From Irpex lacteus (lineage: Eukaryota > Basidiomycota > Agaricomycetes > Polyporales > Irpicaceae): a DNA stretch of 64,000 nt. The translations under genes and the position numbers were made by a program. The DNA is taken from the NCBI GenBank assembly GCA_001986395.2, contig MQVO02000015.1:496001-560000 (forward strand), read 5' to 3'. Positions 11,687-23,041 of the stretch are shown piece by piece; the stretch's first letter is position 1, and every line of letters starts with the position of its first letter. Below the pieces are notes generated by a model. That model did not search any database and was not told the origin of the DNA. It worked only from the letters and a program-made list of their open reading frames with translations.

Positions 11687-13716
11687 ATGATCCCGACATC
11701 ATTGCTCCCGCTCTTCTCCCTTGTCTCTCTCGTCGTCGCTGAACCCGTTAGTCTGCCCTTGGTCAGAAGAAGTCCCCTCAGGAAATTAGGCCGACGTGAT
11801 GAAGCGCATCTTGGTGCTGTTCAGGCAGCGGCAGAACGTGTACGCCTGAGGTACGGCTATACACACCCTGACTCTGTTCAGAAACGTGGGCAGACAGTAG
11901 GAGTGGGACTCATCAATACAGTGAGTACTATGTCGCTGCCGGTGTTTTCGCCTTTAGATTCGAGACATTGTTGCACTCCCCTGTCTCTTTACACCGTTGC
12001 TGTCTGCCTGGAAAGTGCATATATGCATGGCCAATGTTACACAATAGCAGCACGGATGGGTATATGCTTATTGTACGCCCTCAAGTGCACCTTTTGCATG
12101 ACAACCTTTTTCGCGTCCCTTGTATCCGCCACGCACAACTCTCTCGTGCCCAGACCACCCGGCTAAGCGGATGACTCTGCCGCTGATGCCAAGCTCACTA
12201 CTGACCACACTCCATCACAGAACGTCGACTCCTCCTACATCGGCGCCGTAACCGTCGGCACACCCCCACAAACCTTCAACGTCGTCCTCGACACCGGCTC
12301 CTCCGACTTCTGGGTCGCCTCCTCCGACTGCGCCTCCTGCGCCGTCAAAGCCACCTTCGACACCTCCAAATCCTCCACCATCCAGCAACCCCAGTCGTCC
12401 ACCGGCTCACGGCAGGTCCAAATCACCTATGGCAGTGGTTCAGTAGCCGGCGTGCTCGCGCAGGATACAGTCGGTATGGGCGGGTTCAACGTTAACCCGC
12501 AGACGTTCCTTGTCGTTGAACAGGCGTCGAAGAACTTGCTTGACGAGGAGACTTCTGGTATCATGGGGTTGGCGTTCCAGGCGCTTGCGTCTACAAGGGC
12601 CATACCCTTTTGGGAGGCTTTGACCAGTGCAGGCCAGCTGAATTCTCCGGAGTTCAGTTTCTTCTTGACGAGGTTCATCGACGACGCGAATGCCTCGGAT
12701 GAAGAGCCCGGAGGCGTGTTCACGCTCGGTGGTGCGAACAACACGCTGTTCACCGGCGACATCGAGTTCTTGAACATCCAGAACAACGGTGTCATCCAGC
12801 AGAACACGTTCTGGCTACTCCCAGTCACTGGTAAGTTTCACCCTTTTGCGCCAAATGCCAAGAATTAATTTAATGTGTGTGGCTGTAGCTGTGACCGTGA
12901 ATGGCAAGAGCATCTCCCTTGGCAGCGCCGACGACTCCTTGGCCGCCATCGACACCGGCACCACCCTCATCGGCGGCCCGTCCAACGAGGTAGCAGCCAT
13001 CTGGGCATCCGTCCCGAACGCGCAAAACGTGACCGACATGCAAGGTTTCTTCGCCTTCCGTACGTCTCTCCCCTCTCTCTCCTTATCTTCCTCTCCTTCC
13101 CAGCGATTGTCGTACTAACACATTAATCTCCGGAACAGCATGCTCAACCTCAGTAACCGTCACCATGTCCTTCGGCGGCAAAGCCTGGCCCATAAGCACA
13201 GACGACATGAACCTTGGCAGTATCGGCTCCGGCCTCTGTCTCGGCGGCATCTTCGACTTGGGGCTTGGCTCGCAGATCGGCTCGGGCGGCGGGAACCCGA
13301 GTTGGGTCGTTGGCGATACGTTCTTGAAGAATGTGTATACTGTCTTTAGGAGTAACCCTGCGTCGGTGGGATTTGCGCAGTTGTCGAGCGCTGCTGGTGG
13401 TTCAGGTGCGTTTTATGCTGTTCTGTGATGTTTTATTTTTGACGAGATTCGTGTTTCTTACGATGTATCGGTGGTGTTAGGTCCCCCGTCTACATCTACA
13501 CCCACCGGCTCTGCGAAAATCACAAACACAGGCGTACCAGTGCCCACCGGAACAGGCATCCCAGCCTCAAGCGGCTCTGGTACCGGTTCAAGCGGTTCAG
13601 GATCAGGTTCCAGCTCGGGCTCAGGATCCGCTAGCTCAGCTTCCTCAGCTACCGCGCTCTACTCGATATGGGGCGCTGTGCTGTCGTTGGGTGCTTCTTT
13701 GCTCTTTGCTGCATGA
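11687..13716 (+). CDS. Secreted pepsin-like aspartic protease (A1 family), probably GPI-anchored
   Basis: Five exons: 11687-11920, 12221-12830, 12889-13059, 13139-13405 and 13481-13716. Met-1 starts a signal peptide (MIPTSLLPLFSLVSLVVAEP), then a propeptide with basic sites (VRRSPLRKLGRRDE, SVQKRGQ). Both catalytic aspartates are present: VVLDTGSSDFWV in exon 2 and AAIDTGTTLIGG in exon 3. The flap Tyr is in ITYGSGSVAG. After the catalytic domain comes a Thr/Pro/Gly/Ser-rich linker (SSGSGTGSSGSGSGSSS) and a hydrophobic C-terminus (LYSIWGAVLSLGASLLFAA), the usual layout of a GPI-anchor signal. Expected role: extracellular or cell-wall proteolysis. Intron 1 is long (300 nt) for this window. The family call is secure; the substrate is unknown. 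Confidence 0.93.
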
Positions 13717-14138
13717 GTTGTGGGCCTTTTGGACTAGCTCTCTGTGACGTTTTGCTGTTTTACTCTCTTTACTTAGTGTGGTGGTTTTTGTGCTGTGCTG
13801 TGCTCTTCTGGGCCTATGCTCGGTGCTCGGTGGCTTTTTGATTAGGATTTTTTCTATCTCTATCTACTAATGTAACGATATACGTTTTCTGTCGTTGAGG
13901 AAGCTGTGCTGGACGGTGTTGTGTGCTATGAGTGTTTCGGGGTGTGTTCTGCATTTTATACCATGGTTTGAGGCTCTCGCGTCCCATGCTTTCGTGCAAG
14001 AGAACAGTGTGCCATAGACTGTAACTACAGTACGATTTCTCATCTGTTTCCAGCGACTGGAATCCGTTCCATACATATTCTCAATCATACATCCTGTCCA
14101 TACAACGTACATCATAATCACTTTCACCCAGCATGCAG
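13717..14138. other. Convergent 3' intergenic region
   Basis: Lies between the protease stop and the CoA-binding protein stop. It is T-rich after the protease stop (3' UTR-like) and no gene is supported. Confidence 0.5.
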
Positions 14139-14792
14139 TTACAACAAACTACGAATGATCGAATCACCCTCGACCAAGATACACGGCCCACCATAGATGA
14201 CCCGATCTTCCAACCCGTTCTCCTTGATGAACTTCACGACGGCTTCGTCCTCTGCGCCTGGTTGGAGCCAGAGGGCGGGGACGTTCAGGGCTTTGGCTTG
14301 TTCGAGGATGCCGAGTGTTATCTGTACAAACGATAGGTCAATAGCTCGAGTAAGTACGCTGAAGTAGGACTGGGATCCTGGGCGTACTTTGCCAGGGGTG
14401 ATGACGCTGACGGACGTCTCGGAGGGAGAGAGCAGGTCTGCGATGCTGCGAAGGGTTTTGAGGCCCTCGAGCTCGTCCTCTTTCTACAGAACAATATTTT
14501 TAAGTCAGACGTTCATAAGAATGCAAGGGCATGATGGCAGTGAATACGTACGGGATGAATGGGCGTAACGTCCTTATCGCGGACTTGGTACCATTTCAGA
14601 ACCTAAACGAACGAATAGAGCCAATGGACGGATGACGGTAAGTTGATCGCACTCCTGACAAGTCCTCCGGATTAGCTAGTATCTGAATGCGCGTACCTTT
14701 GTGCCGAACTTCGTCTGGTCCTTCGAAGCACCAACGACTGCATACTTCGGCGCAGACAAGAACTTCTTCTTCACATCAACTTGAGTAGCCAT
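14139..14792 (-). CDS. CoA-binding (Rossmann-like) domain protein
   Basis: Four exons on the minus strand. They encode MATQVDVKKKFLSAPKYAVV GASKDQTKFGTK, then VLKWYQVRDKDVTPIHPK EDELEGLKTLRSIADL, then SETSVSVITPGK, and finally ITLGILEQAKALNVPALWLQ and VIYGGPCILVEGDS. This is the compact, single-domain CoA_binding fold (PF02629/PF13380 type, about 140 residues) with the typical early VVGAS nucleotide-binding turn, the 'V.PI.P' motif and the LWLQPGAED segment. Such proteins bind CoA or NAD(P)-like ligands, but their physiological role is poorly defined. An in-frame Met 15 codons upstream (14837) would add a short basic-hydrophobic extension (MQPLIQHLRAHLHRI), possibly a mitochondrial presequence. 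I chose 14792 because family members begin close to the domain. Confidence 0.75.
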
Positions 14793-15013
14793 AATTCGAT
14801 GCAGGTGAGCACGAAGGTGTTGGATAAGAGGCTGCATTAGTACGGGAAAACGTGTGGGGTCTTTATATACGAGATCAGCAGATACCGTGACAACGTACGA
14901 CGGACTCTGTATATGTTAGAGTTCCATATGGTGGACGCTGTTGATTGAATGCGCTGGGATGACGACAAGTGACGCGAGGTAGACCGTAGCGAAGGTAGGC
15001 GGTAGAAAAAAGT

Positions 15014-15107
15014 CGTCACCTGAGCGATTCGAACACTCGCGTGCAAAGCACAACCGCTAGCAGCTAGTAATAGCAGGCGATCCCGTTAACCACTCCGGCA
15101 AAGTGAC
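15014..15107 (-). tRNA. tRNA-Ser(GCT) with a short intron
   Basis: Read on the minus strand from 15107. The acceptor arm GTCACTT pairs with AGGTGAC, followed by a G discriminator base (one G-U pair). The D arm contains GAGTGGTTAACGG. The anticodon stem ATCGC/GCGGT encloses loop C-T-GCT-A with an intron of about 12 nt (15059-15070) just 3' of the anticodon-adjacent purine. The variable arm GTGC-TTT-GCAC forms the long class II stem, and the T arm is GAGTG-TTCGAAT-CGCTC. A long variable arm plus GCT anticodon identifies serine. Confidence 0.88.
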
Positions 15108-15385
15108 GTTAACTCAATTTGCTTCCGTGCCAGATATGGCGCGTTAATGACTGCGTGTGCCCGTTCTTAAATGTCAATGCGAACACCATGTCAAGACGTC
15201 TTGAGCACTAACAGTGAAGTCCAGCAGCGAGTGTCCTAAGACGTAGCACAGAAACACTTAGCCAGATGTATTGTACGACGGTCACTGACGAGTACGGACG
15301 GTCCACCCAAACAGCAAAGGTCCGCGAATGATAAGTTATGGGATTCAACATATTGAAAGCGAACCATACGGTATAGTACATGTCC

Positions 15386-18300
15386 TCAGTCTTCGGTCAA
15401 ACTCGCATGTGCGAGCTCTTTGAGAGACTGATATGTACTGCTTTTCTCTATCTCCACACCAAACGACTGTGCTTCCTTCCCAAACGCCTCCACATCCAGA
15501 ATCATCTGTGTGCGAATCTTCTCCTCGTCTGCACGCCCATCATCGTCTTTACCAGAGGTAGAGCTGCCGAACAGCGAGAACGCTGACTTCTTCCCCTTCT
15601 TGAGCCGTCTCAACGATTCTTCGGTTTTCTTCATGGCAGTTAGGAAGTAGATATACCTAGCATGAACAGATTGAGCTCAGGTTGCGTGGGGAGTGGATCA
15701 TGTCGTGTAATAACGTACCTCTGAGCAACGTTCTCAAAGACTTCCTCTGCATATGACTGCAAAAAGTCTTGCTTGACGGCAGCGCCAGGACCGTCTGCGC
15801 TACCCACTCCGAAGAATGATCGAAGGGAGCGGAAAATCAGCGACACAAAATGACTTGGCTCCGTAGGCATACGCTTGCTGGACATAGCCCGAAATTGCGA
15901 CGGAATAGAACGCATGGGGAGGAGAGCATCATACCCCCTGCGAGAGAGAATGGACACTATTTGAGAGGAGAGGGGTGGTAACAAGGAAATTATGTCCGAT
16001 AGGGCATGTCTGAGGATATCTAGGAGGAGTGTGAGGAGAGGTCGATCCGAAAGGCGAGCGAGCAAGCCTACCTTCTAAGCCTATTGATGTTTCGCGGTCG
16101 GTCTCTGCCTCTGATATATCTGGAAGCATCGTACACAGTTCGGTTCTCCAGAGAGTCCAAATTTGCGCATCCATAGCTTTGATGTCGGTTATAGCTGTGG
16201 CGTATTGCACAAGGAGCACTTCATCTGCGGCTATGCTCTCAGGAGAAGATGCCTCGACCTGTAAGTTAGTTGGTGTCGCTGCTCGCGATCCAGCAATCTA
16301 CGAGACTGCATTAGTATGGATATGGTAGACTTTGCATGTTGTCGTACATTGTTTAGCTTCTCCGTGGTTATAGCAGATGGCAGCTTCGCATCTCCTGGGG
16401 GTATACTGCTATCCAACCATGACTTATATCTGCTAATTAACTAAGTTACAAAGATGAGAACTGTAAACTTTCGGCGAATTAGTGAATACTCACCTGCAAC
16501 GTAAGCTTCCAAAACCGATGGCTAAGCTCCGGAATGTATATCTGTGCACTCCAGCAACTTGATATGGCCATCCATACAGCAGCGCTTTGGGGTGTGACGA
16601 AAGGTTCTATGACTACACGACGTAATCAATATGGGAATTAACCGAGCACAAATGAGTGAATCACACCTTTGGATGGCGACCGTTCCAGCTTCGTAACAAC
16701 AAGCTGCTCTTCGAGTTTTGGTCACTATCTCTTTCCACCGCAGTTGGAAATACACTGGCAATTGCCAACGCCGTTCGAACGCCGTATAGACGGGATGCGA
16801 GCGCATGGACTCAATAGCTTGCATCGATGGCGCCAGGTACTCCAGGGCCCGTATGAAAGCTTGAGTTGTTTCGTGATGCTAATGGTGAATAAATTAGACA
16901 AGCTGTGGGACATCGATTCACCTTACTTACCTTCCGGAACTCGTCAGGTTTTCCAGCAGCAAACACCACGCTCCCCAGCTCGTCCATGATTGCTTTCCCA
17001 ATCTCTGCCCAGACGACACTAGCCATAATGTCAAAACCACCAGCATCGGTAGACCGCTTCTCTGACTGTGCATTCAAAGCCGCAAATGCAGATTTGCTTT
17101 GCCCCAGTCTCGGAGTACCCGAGCCAGTCTTGACGCCAGCTTTATCAGCCAATTCCATGATACGTTTCATGTCGCGGTCAACGAAGCGTAGAATGGTGTT
17201 GTAGAGAGATGCAAGAGGATCATCGGAGTCATCTAGAAGGTGAGCTTGTGCGTGTGCCTCGAAGTTGAGTTCGAAAGGGTTCTGTTTCGAAGCAAATGCT
17301 GTGAAGGGCGTGTAGGGTGTCCGTGGAGGAAGACCTGGGTGTCCACTTGAACGCACTTCGCCTCCAAGAAACGGTGTATGAGGGACAACAGGGCTATGGG
17401 GTTCAGCCAGGCATCCGGGGTAGATAGTCTGATGAGAAAGGAAGAGGAGAGCATCTCAGTACAAGGCCGCTGGAAACAGGCGAGAACCACAACATTACTT
17501 TCTTCACGAAAGACCGGACGATATCAGTACGAAGGACCTCTTCTGCGTCTGACCACAGTCCTAGAATATCATACGTTCGCAGGCATTCGGACACATCTGC
17601 TATCCATTTTGCCTTCTCTAGCTCAGAAGCCCTGCCATGGTCCTTTCCTTCGACGAGCGCGACAAGCGTTGAAGAAAAGAGATGATCGAGGTCAGATGAT
17701 AAGGTAGACTTTATACGGTCTATTCGCTAGAATATCTGCGACGTCAGGCAACTGAGGACCATGAAAGACGACTGACGTACCCATTGGCATTCGTCTACGA
17801 AAGCACATTTCTCTGTCTGCGCTTTCGAGACGTGATATAATAGCTGGGTATATTCTGCAGCTACACGAGCGAGATGCTTCGCGTGATTGGCACGAGACCT
17901 GTATTACTTAGTATGAGTATACTGGTGTGAATATACGACGATGCTGACGGGGACATACCTCTCGTCATTGCGTTCCTCTTCGGGAGGACGCGTTTGAAGG
18001 TGCTTCAGGTCACTGATATCTGGTTGGTCATGCTCTTCATCCGTAGGCGAGGCGATCAAGAGGAGCGACTCAAGTCGAGTGATAGACTCGGATATTTTCA
18101 ATAGAAGATGAAGGAATGCCTCAAGGAAATAAATGAGATACTCATATGACGAAGATCAATAGCAAACGCAAAACGGTTACACACCTTCTCGTCTCTCAGA
18201 TCCGCTCGCTTTTTCAACTTTAGTTGAATGGCGTCTTGAATCTCCTGCAGTTCACTGCGGGATGCCTATCAGAACTGCATGCATGATTTGCCATTTCCTA

Positions 18301-18703
18301 TGAAACGAAGAGGCTTACTCACAAGTATATCCGCTCGTAGGTCCCCCAAAGGCCACTTCAATCTCTCCAGCCTCGCGCCTTCTCCCCTCAAGTCTGTACT
18401 AAGACTAATGAACGCCTCGTAATCATCGTTGATGAGCTGAACCAGCTCCTCCTTCAATGTCGCCAAGTAATCCCGTAACTCCGTGCGTAGATCTGGTAGA
18501 GACGTATATGCTCTTGACAAGAGGAACTCTTCGACGTTAAACGGCTCAGCGGAAAGGTACGAGTTGTCGTGAGAGAGAGGGACGTATACTGGCAGGTCGT
18601 GTTGCTCTGCAGTGGCTCCCAACTCGCGTTCTGCAAGTTCTTCTGCCAGTCGTTCCAAGTCTAATGGATCCCTGGATGTCTCCTCCGCCGTAAAGTTATT
18701 CAT
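15386..18703 (-). CDS. COG2: Conserved oligomeric Golgi complex subunit 2
   Basis: Subunit of lobe A of the COG tethering complex, which recycles Golgi glycosylation enzymes by retrograde vesicle transport. The N-terminal exon (start 18703, MNNFTAEETSRDPLDLERL) contains the signature COG2 N domain: EPFNVEEFLLSRAYTSL, then LRTELRDYLATLKEELVQLI NDDYEAFISLSTDLRG. Many exons follow, with helical segments such as LEYLAPSMEAIESMRS-type sequence near 16820. The C-terminal exons carry RPLLTLLLDILRHALSDIIS and FLQSYAEEVFENVAQRYVIT, and the last exon ends basic-helical (MKKTEESLRRLKKGKKSAFS...). About a dozen short introns are present, and the internal exon limits were not all resolved. The length (over 800 residues expected) fits COG2. 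Confidence 0.8.
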
Positions 18704-19192
18704 GATGTTTGCGCTTGGGTTTGTGATGACCTTTAGGGCAGTGGTAAGCGTATACTTCATGGCGCATAGAATTAAGAGTATGGCTGTATTGTACTCACAT
18801 TCGTTGGGCCTTTGGATAGTCACACTCGTTACTCAGGAATCTTATAATGTTGATTATCTTGACTGACGGTGTAATCCCATGCAGAGGACGAAGAGGTTGT
18901 AGGAGGTTGTGCTATGGTCTGACGATGACCGCTAGTATTGACTAGTAGGCGCCTATGTTTCACGACTCGTCCACCGACTTGCCCAGTGGACGTGCCAGTG
19001 GTGTGTTGAGCGAAGCTCACACTTTTGTCGAACCAATGATGTAAGTCATACACGCAATCGCAAATCCGAGGCCAGTCCTTAATACAGCAATATTGATACC
19101 AGCCTGCGTCATGCGAGAGATGCTGTGACAAAGCCGCATTATTATGCCATGACTACTACTCACTACGAGGCAAAACAAATAGAACATCTACT
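18704..19192. other. Intergenic, no supported gene
   Basis: A minus-strand frame at 18829-19131 is open for 100 codons, but it has no conserved look and no splice support. The region presumably holds the COG2 promoter and the 3' UTR of the upstream gene. Confidence 0.4.
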
Positions 19193-21551
19193 TTATACAT
19201 CAGCAAGAATACCGATGATAACTTGCTTGACTGTCTTGTCCTCGATACCACGTAGGCGATCAGGCTCAGGGCCGTCCTGAACCGCAGGAAACATGACACC
19301 GCCCAACACCTCATCATCAGGACCCGTACGCATCCTCAGCCTATGCGAGACTACTCTTGGGAACACCTTCCCAATATCGGCTTCAGAGATATCCCATACC
19401 TCAGGCTGACGGGGTAGAGCGGAGAGCAGGTCTGTTCGTGACCCATCACCTTCCGACTGGCCATCGAACAAGACGGAATGCGCTCCAGGGGCGAGCTGGC
19501 CGTTTACGCGAATTTCAAGACTACGAACGCTAGAGGCCTTCTGCCTCCCTATCTGCAGCTCTGCGCCTAGCCACTCATCTTCGGCCTTGTCCCATCCGAG
19601 ACTGCTAGTCTCTTCGGTCGGAGAGCTGAGGATATCTTCCGAGCGCGTGTCCTCGCTATGTCTAGCGTCGCCGTTCGCGGCTGATACGGCAGCCACGGTG
19701 CTGACGAGTTCCGAGCCTAACGAGTTCCCGCAAATGACACGGAATGCCCGCACCAGGTCTTCAGCGTCGTGATGTGCACGCAAGGTCAACAAGGATCCGT
19801 CAACCATAGGATGGTGGCGAGCCGCCGCAAATAAATCCTGCAGATAGATATTCAGCGTAGGATGCATAGACGTGTATGCTTCGCTATTGTGAATGACGCC
19901 CGCTTGCCGTAAGTTGGGTGGCACAGGCGTGGTCAACATGCGCAAATATGACAGCTCCTGAGGAGTAATGATGGGTGTAGCTGGTAGACTGGCAGAGTGT
20001 TGGTGACCCCCGAGATGTAAAGGAGAGCCACGCAACCGCGGAGATGGTGGAGGTTGGATTGAGTCGGGTGACCACAATGGAGAGAGTGGCGAACGAGGCG
20101 TCGCAAGGGACTGAAAGGAGGAAGACAGGGGAGATGTGGCGTTCTGATACGTCAAGTAGGTCTGCCGAAGGGCAGGCGAGATGTTGACGTCTGCACTCAT
20201 GCCGAAGTGGTCCAGCTAGCAACGAAGAGTATAGTTCAGACTAACGACAGATGATACATATTAGACACCTACTAGAGTACGCAGTATTGGAGGCCGATCA
20301 TAGGCATTCAGTGGGCTGACATAAATGAGAATGAAATCGGAAGGTAACTTCCATGCATTACTCGATTGTTCGCCTTCTGCGTCCAATACGATCTTCCGTT
20401 CGTGAAGAACACGCAATAAGGCCCTTTGGGAGGGTAATGAACTGTGCTCTAGACCAGATATCACCAATGCTCCTGGGACAGTGACGGTAGGAGATGGAGC
20501 AGCAGTTGATGCAGCAGACTGAGGCTCAGAAAGCGAATGTGCAGCCTCTAAGCGAGGCCTTGACTGCATCGAAGCTGGTTCTGTTTCCATTCGGGGTACC
20601 TTCGGGCGTACCCGCAGGGAAGAAAGGGATGGAGCATTGCGTTGCGAGTCCGACTCTTTAGACGGCGCGGAATGCAACGACGGTTCTACAATCGTCGGAC
20701 TATAGCTTGCTGAAGGGAGCGTCGAAGAACGACGGGGCCCGTGTAAGCTTCCTGACTTTCGCGAATGGTCACGGTGATGTTTGGGGATAGTACCAGAAGA
20801 TGGTACATGCCGCGCACCCGGTTTGCTGGTGCGTAGGAAGCAGCTGCGAATAAGCTCGTCTGGAAATTCGTGGGCATGCACTGAAGGCTCTGTGGTGGCT
20901 AGACCAGTTAATCTACTGCCGCTACCGCTATCTTTCTTGACTTTGTGCTTCGTTGTGACAATGCCGAACACCCTTGTCAATACCTGTGGGAAAGGATCGT
21001 TAGCTACAGTCATTCGCAGATGAATCCAATCATAGCAAAAAGAAGTTTGTGTAAGATGTGATGCGGATGCGGATGCGCAGCCAACCACCATTCGTTATTG
21101 CCATCCTGTGAATATGATGGCCATGCGCATGAGCGTATCCTGCCCCTTCTAGACAGAATCAATCAGAGCTTCTGCCTGGTATGATGTGAAAGGAGCGGGT
21201 CCTAGTGTATGGAGTGTATCACGGGGGACATGCAGCAACAAAGGTAATATGTCAGTAGAACAATGCGACAGCGAACTGCTTGATACGATTGAAGGTATTC
21301 AAAGAGCTACTCACGGTATAAGATAGATTAAGCACTATCCCTATATCTTCCTCTCTTGCCCTCAAAACAAGATTCTTCCGCCCGGTATACCCAATATTGC
21401 TCCCATGAACAGGTCCAGCAACCAGGCAAAGCAGGATAGATTGCAATATCACTGGGTCGAATGGTAGGTCTGGCTGGACGTCGCGGATTCTGTTGACCAG
21501 AGATGGAAAGTATGAAACTGTTCCTGGAGAGGCTTGGCCATTGTTATCCAT
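19193..21551 (-). CDS. Mg-chelatase-like / AAA-related fungal protein
   Basis: Start 21551 gives MDNNGQASPGTVSYFPSLVN, then LPFDPVILQSILLCLVAGPV and LVLRAREEDIGIVLNL. After an intron of about 300 nt comes VLTRVFGIVTTKHKVKKDSG, a long Ser/Pro-rich low-complexity insert, then GALVISGLEHSSLPSQRALL RVLHERKIVLD, WKLPSDFILIYVSPLNAYDR and, across an intron at about 20285-20215, RPPILRTLLDHFGMSADV. The 'VISGLE...PSQRALLRVL..R.I' plus 'PS.FILIYV.P....RPPI...LLD.F.MS' block resembles the sensor region of magnesium-chelatase-like ATPases found across fungi. No Walker A loop is visible in the exons I can assemble, so catalytic ATPase activity is doubtful. The C-terminal part (HHDAEDLVRAFRVICGNSL) resembles the AAA lid. 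Function unknown. Confidence 0.5.
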
Positions 21552-22684
21552 GTTCTGGCTACTAGAGAGTGGTAATAGTCGACACAGACATGGTGGTCAT
21601 GAACCAACCTTGGCGGGTGTTGTGCAGGTCTGAGTTGCAGCGACCGGCAATGTGTCACCTGCCGGTGCAATTTCCCACGCTATGCCACTGCCCGTTTAGG
21701 CAATGAACGTCAAGCGCTTATTTTAGAGTGGCCAGCCACACCATTTGTTCTGAAAGGTGACCAATGAGCAGCACGCTCAGAGATAATTACCACTGCGGTA
21801 TTGATATATTCTTCTTTTTAAGGCGTTCGACAGACTGCCGTCACCTGATCGCTTGGCAATCCTTTACTTGGACGCGATTAACTGTCAAGATCTTGTCTCG
21901 ACGACAGCAACAACTTTCAAGCAGGCAACAATGGTATTTACGATATGACAAGTGGGTCATGCTTTAGCTCACAATAATTGGTATATGTTTGTGACAGGAA
22001 TGTTACACTCGAGTGGATGCACGAGAATATACTTATATGTAGTACTGGGCACGCCGCAGTCTGGATGAGTGATCCGGAGTGTTTCGGGTTTGAAAGTTGG
22101 AATTTCAACATTCAAGTTTCTGACAGACACTTGTCGACAATGCATGCCAGACCGGCGCTCGCGCCTGATCCTCGTGCATATCAAGGGACAACGACCTGAC
22201 GATAGCGCTGTGGTTTCGAGCGGCGAAATTTTGATTCACTGTCCAGAGTTACATACCGTATGCTCTACTTTATAGACACCCTTGGCGGCCTCAATAATAT
22301 CGATCTATCTAGGAGATTTGTCGCAATGTGGGTTGCGACGTTAGCATATTACAGAGCGATTGCTGTAATGGTACGAAACAAGCGCGCCCCAAGTCCGCGT
22401 AAAGATGATTTGCTGGTACTATGCACGCCTGAGTCTATGAGTGAGGAAAATAGACAAAGCGTATCCAGGGTGGCACTTATAGTAAATCATCGATTGATTC
22501 TGCACCCATCGCCCGTCAAGTAGGATCATCGATAACCACTAGTGTTCTATCAAAATCACTTCCGTTGTTAGTATGTATCGAAATCCAATATCTCTCCGGA
22601 ATAATCGCGGTGTAGCGTTCCTGAACGCCAGTTTACTGGTAGGTACTGCTGCCTAGAGAGTTATCCAGGGATGTCGCGATGGGT
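21552..22684. other. Gene-poor stretch
   Basis: No exon chain with good splice signals. Small frames at 21978-22199 and 22260-22523 are not convincing. No tandem or inverted repeat was noticed. Confidence 0.4.
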
Positions 22685-23041
22685 GGCACCTACAACGGCC
22701 CGAAAGGTTAACTGACTGGATGACGAGCCATCAAAGTATACACCACATTGTGTTCCGCTAAATATCCTACAGACTGAATATCATCTAATTCGCGGAGTCA
22801 AAGACAGTATACCCGGACGAGCACTGAAACTTACTACTCACTTGATAGACGGTAAAAGCTCTCACGGCCTCCTTGGTGTTCCCAAACTTGAATACAGTAT
22901 GTCCAGCCGGACGCCCACAGCTCGAGCTTGTCATCCATAGAGGATCTGCAGATTGTCCATCATGGCGAGCGGCACTGAGCGGCAGACATCCGGGGCAACA
23001 ATAGGATGCAGAGTTCTTGGGTTGTCAAAGCCGACCTGCAT
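22685..23041 (-). pseudogene. Possible broken gene fragment
   Basis: Minus-strand reading from 23041 gives MQVGFDNPRTLHPIVAPDVC and RSVPLAMMDNLQILYG, then stops at TGA. Shifting by one base at that very point continues with DDKLELWASGWTYCIQVWEH and QGGRESFYRLS, which ends at a good donor (GTGAGTAG, near 22839). After an acceptor near 22775-22765 the frame continues with LAEHNVVYTLMARHPVS and a stop. Both halves have ordinary protein composition, so a single-base frameshift in a former gene is the simplest reading. The family is not recognised; an unusual splice is possible. Confidence 0.3.

Noticed and set aside
11252..11702. Overlapping minus-strand frames of 110-126 codons before the protease
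   Set aside because: They overlap a pyrimidine-rich promoter on the other strand and encode low-complexity basic sequence.
13561..13650. Gly/Ser-coding repeat considered as a microsatellite
   Set aside because: It is the linker of the GPI-type protease with degenerate codons, not a pure DNA repeat.
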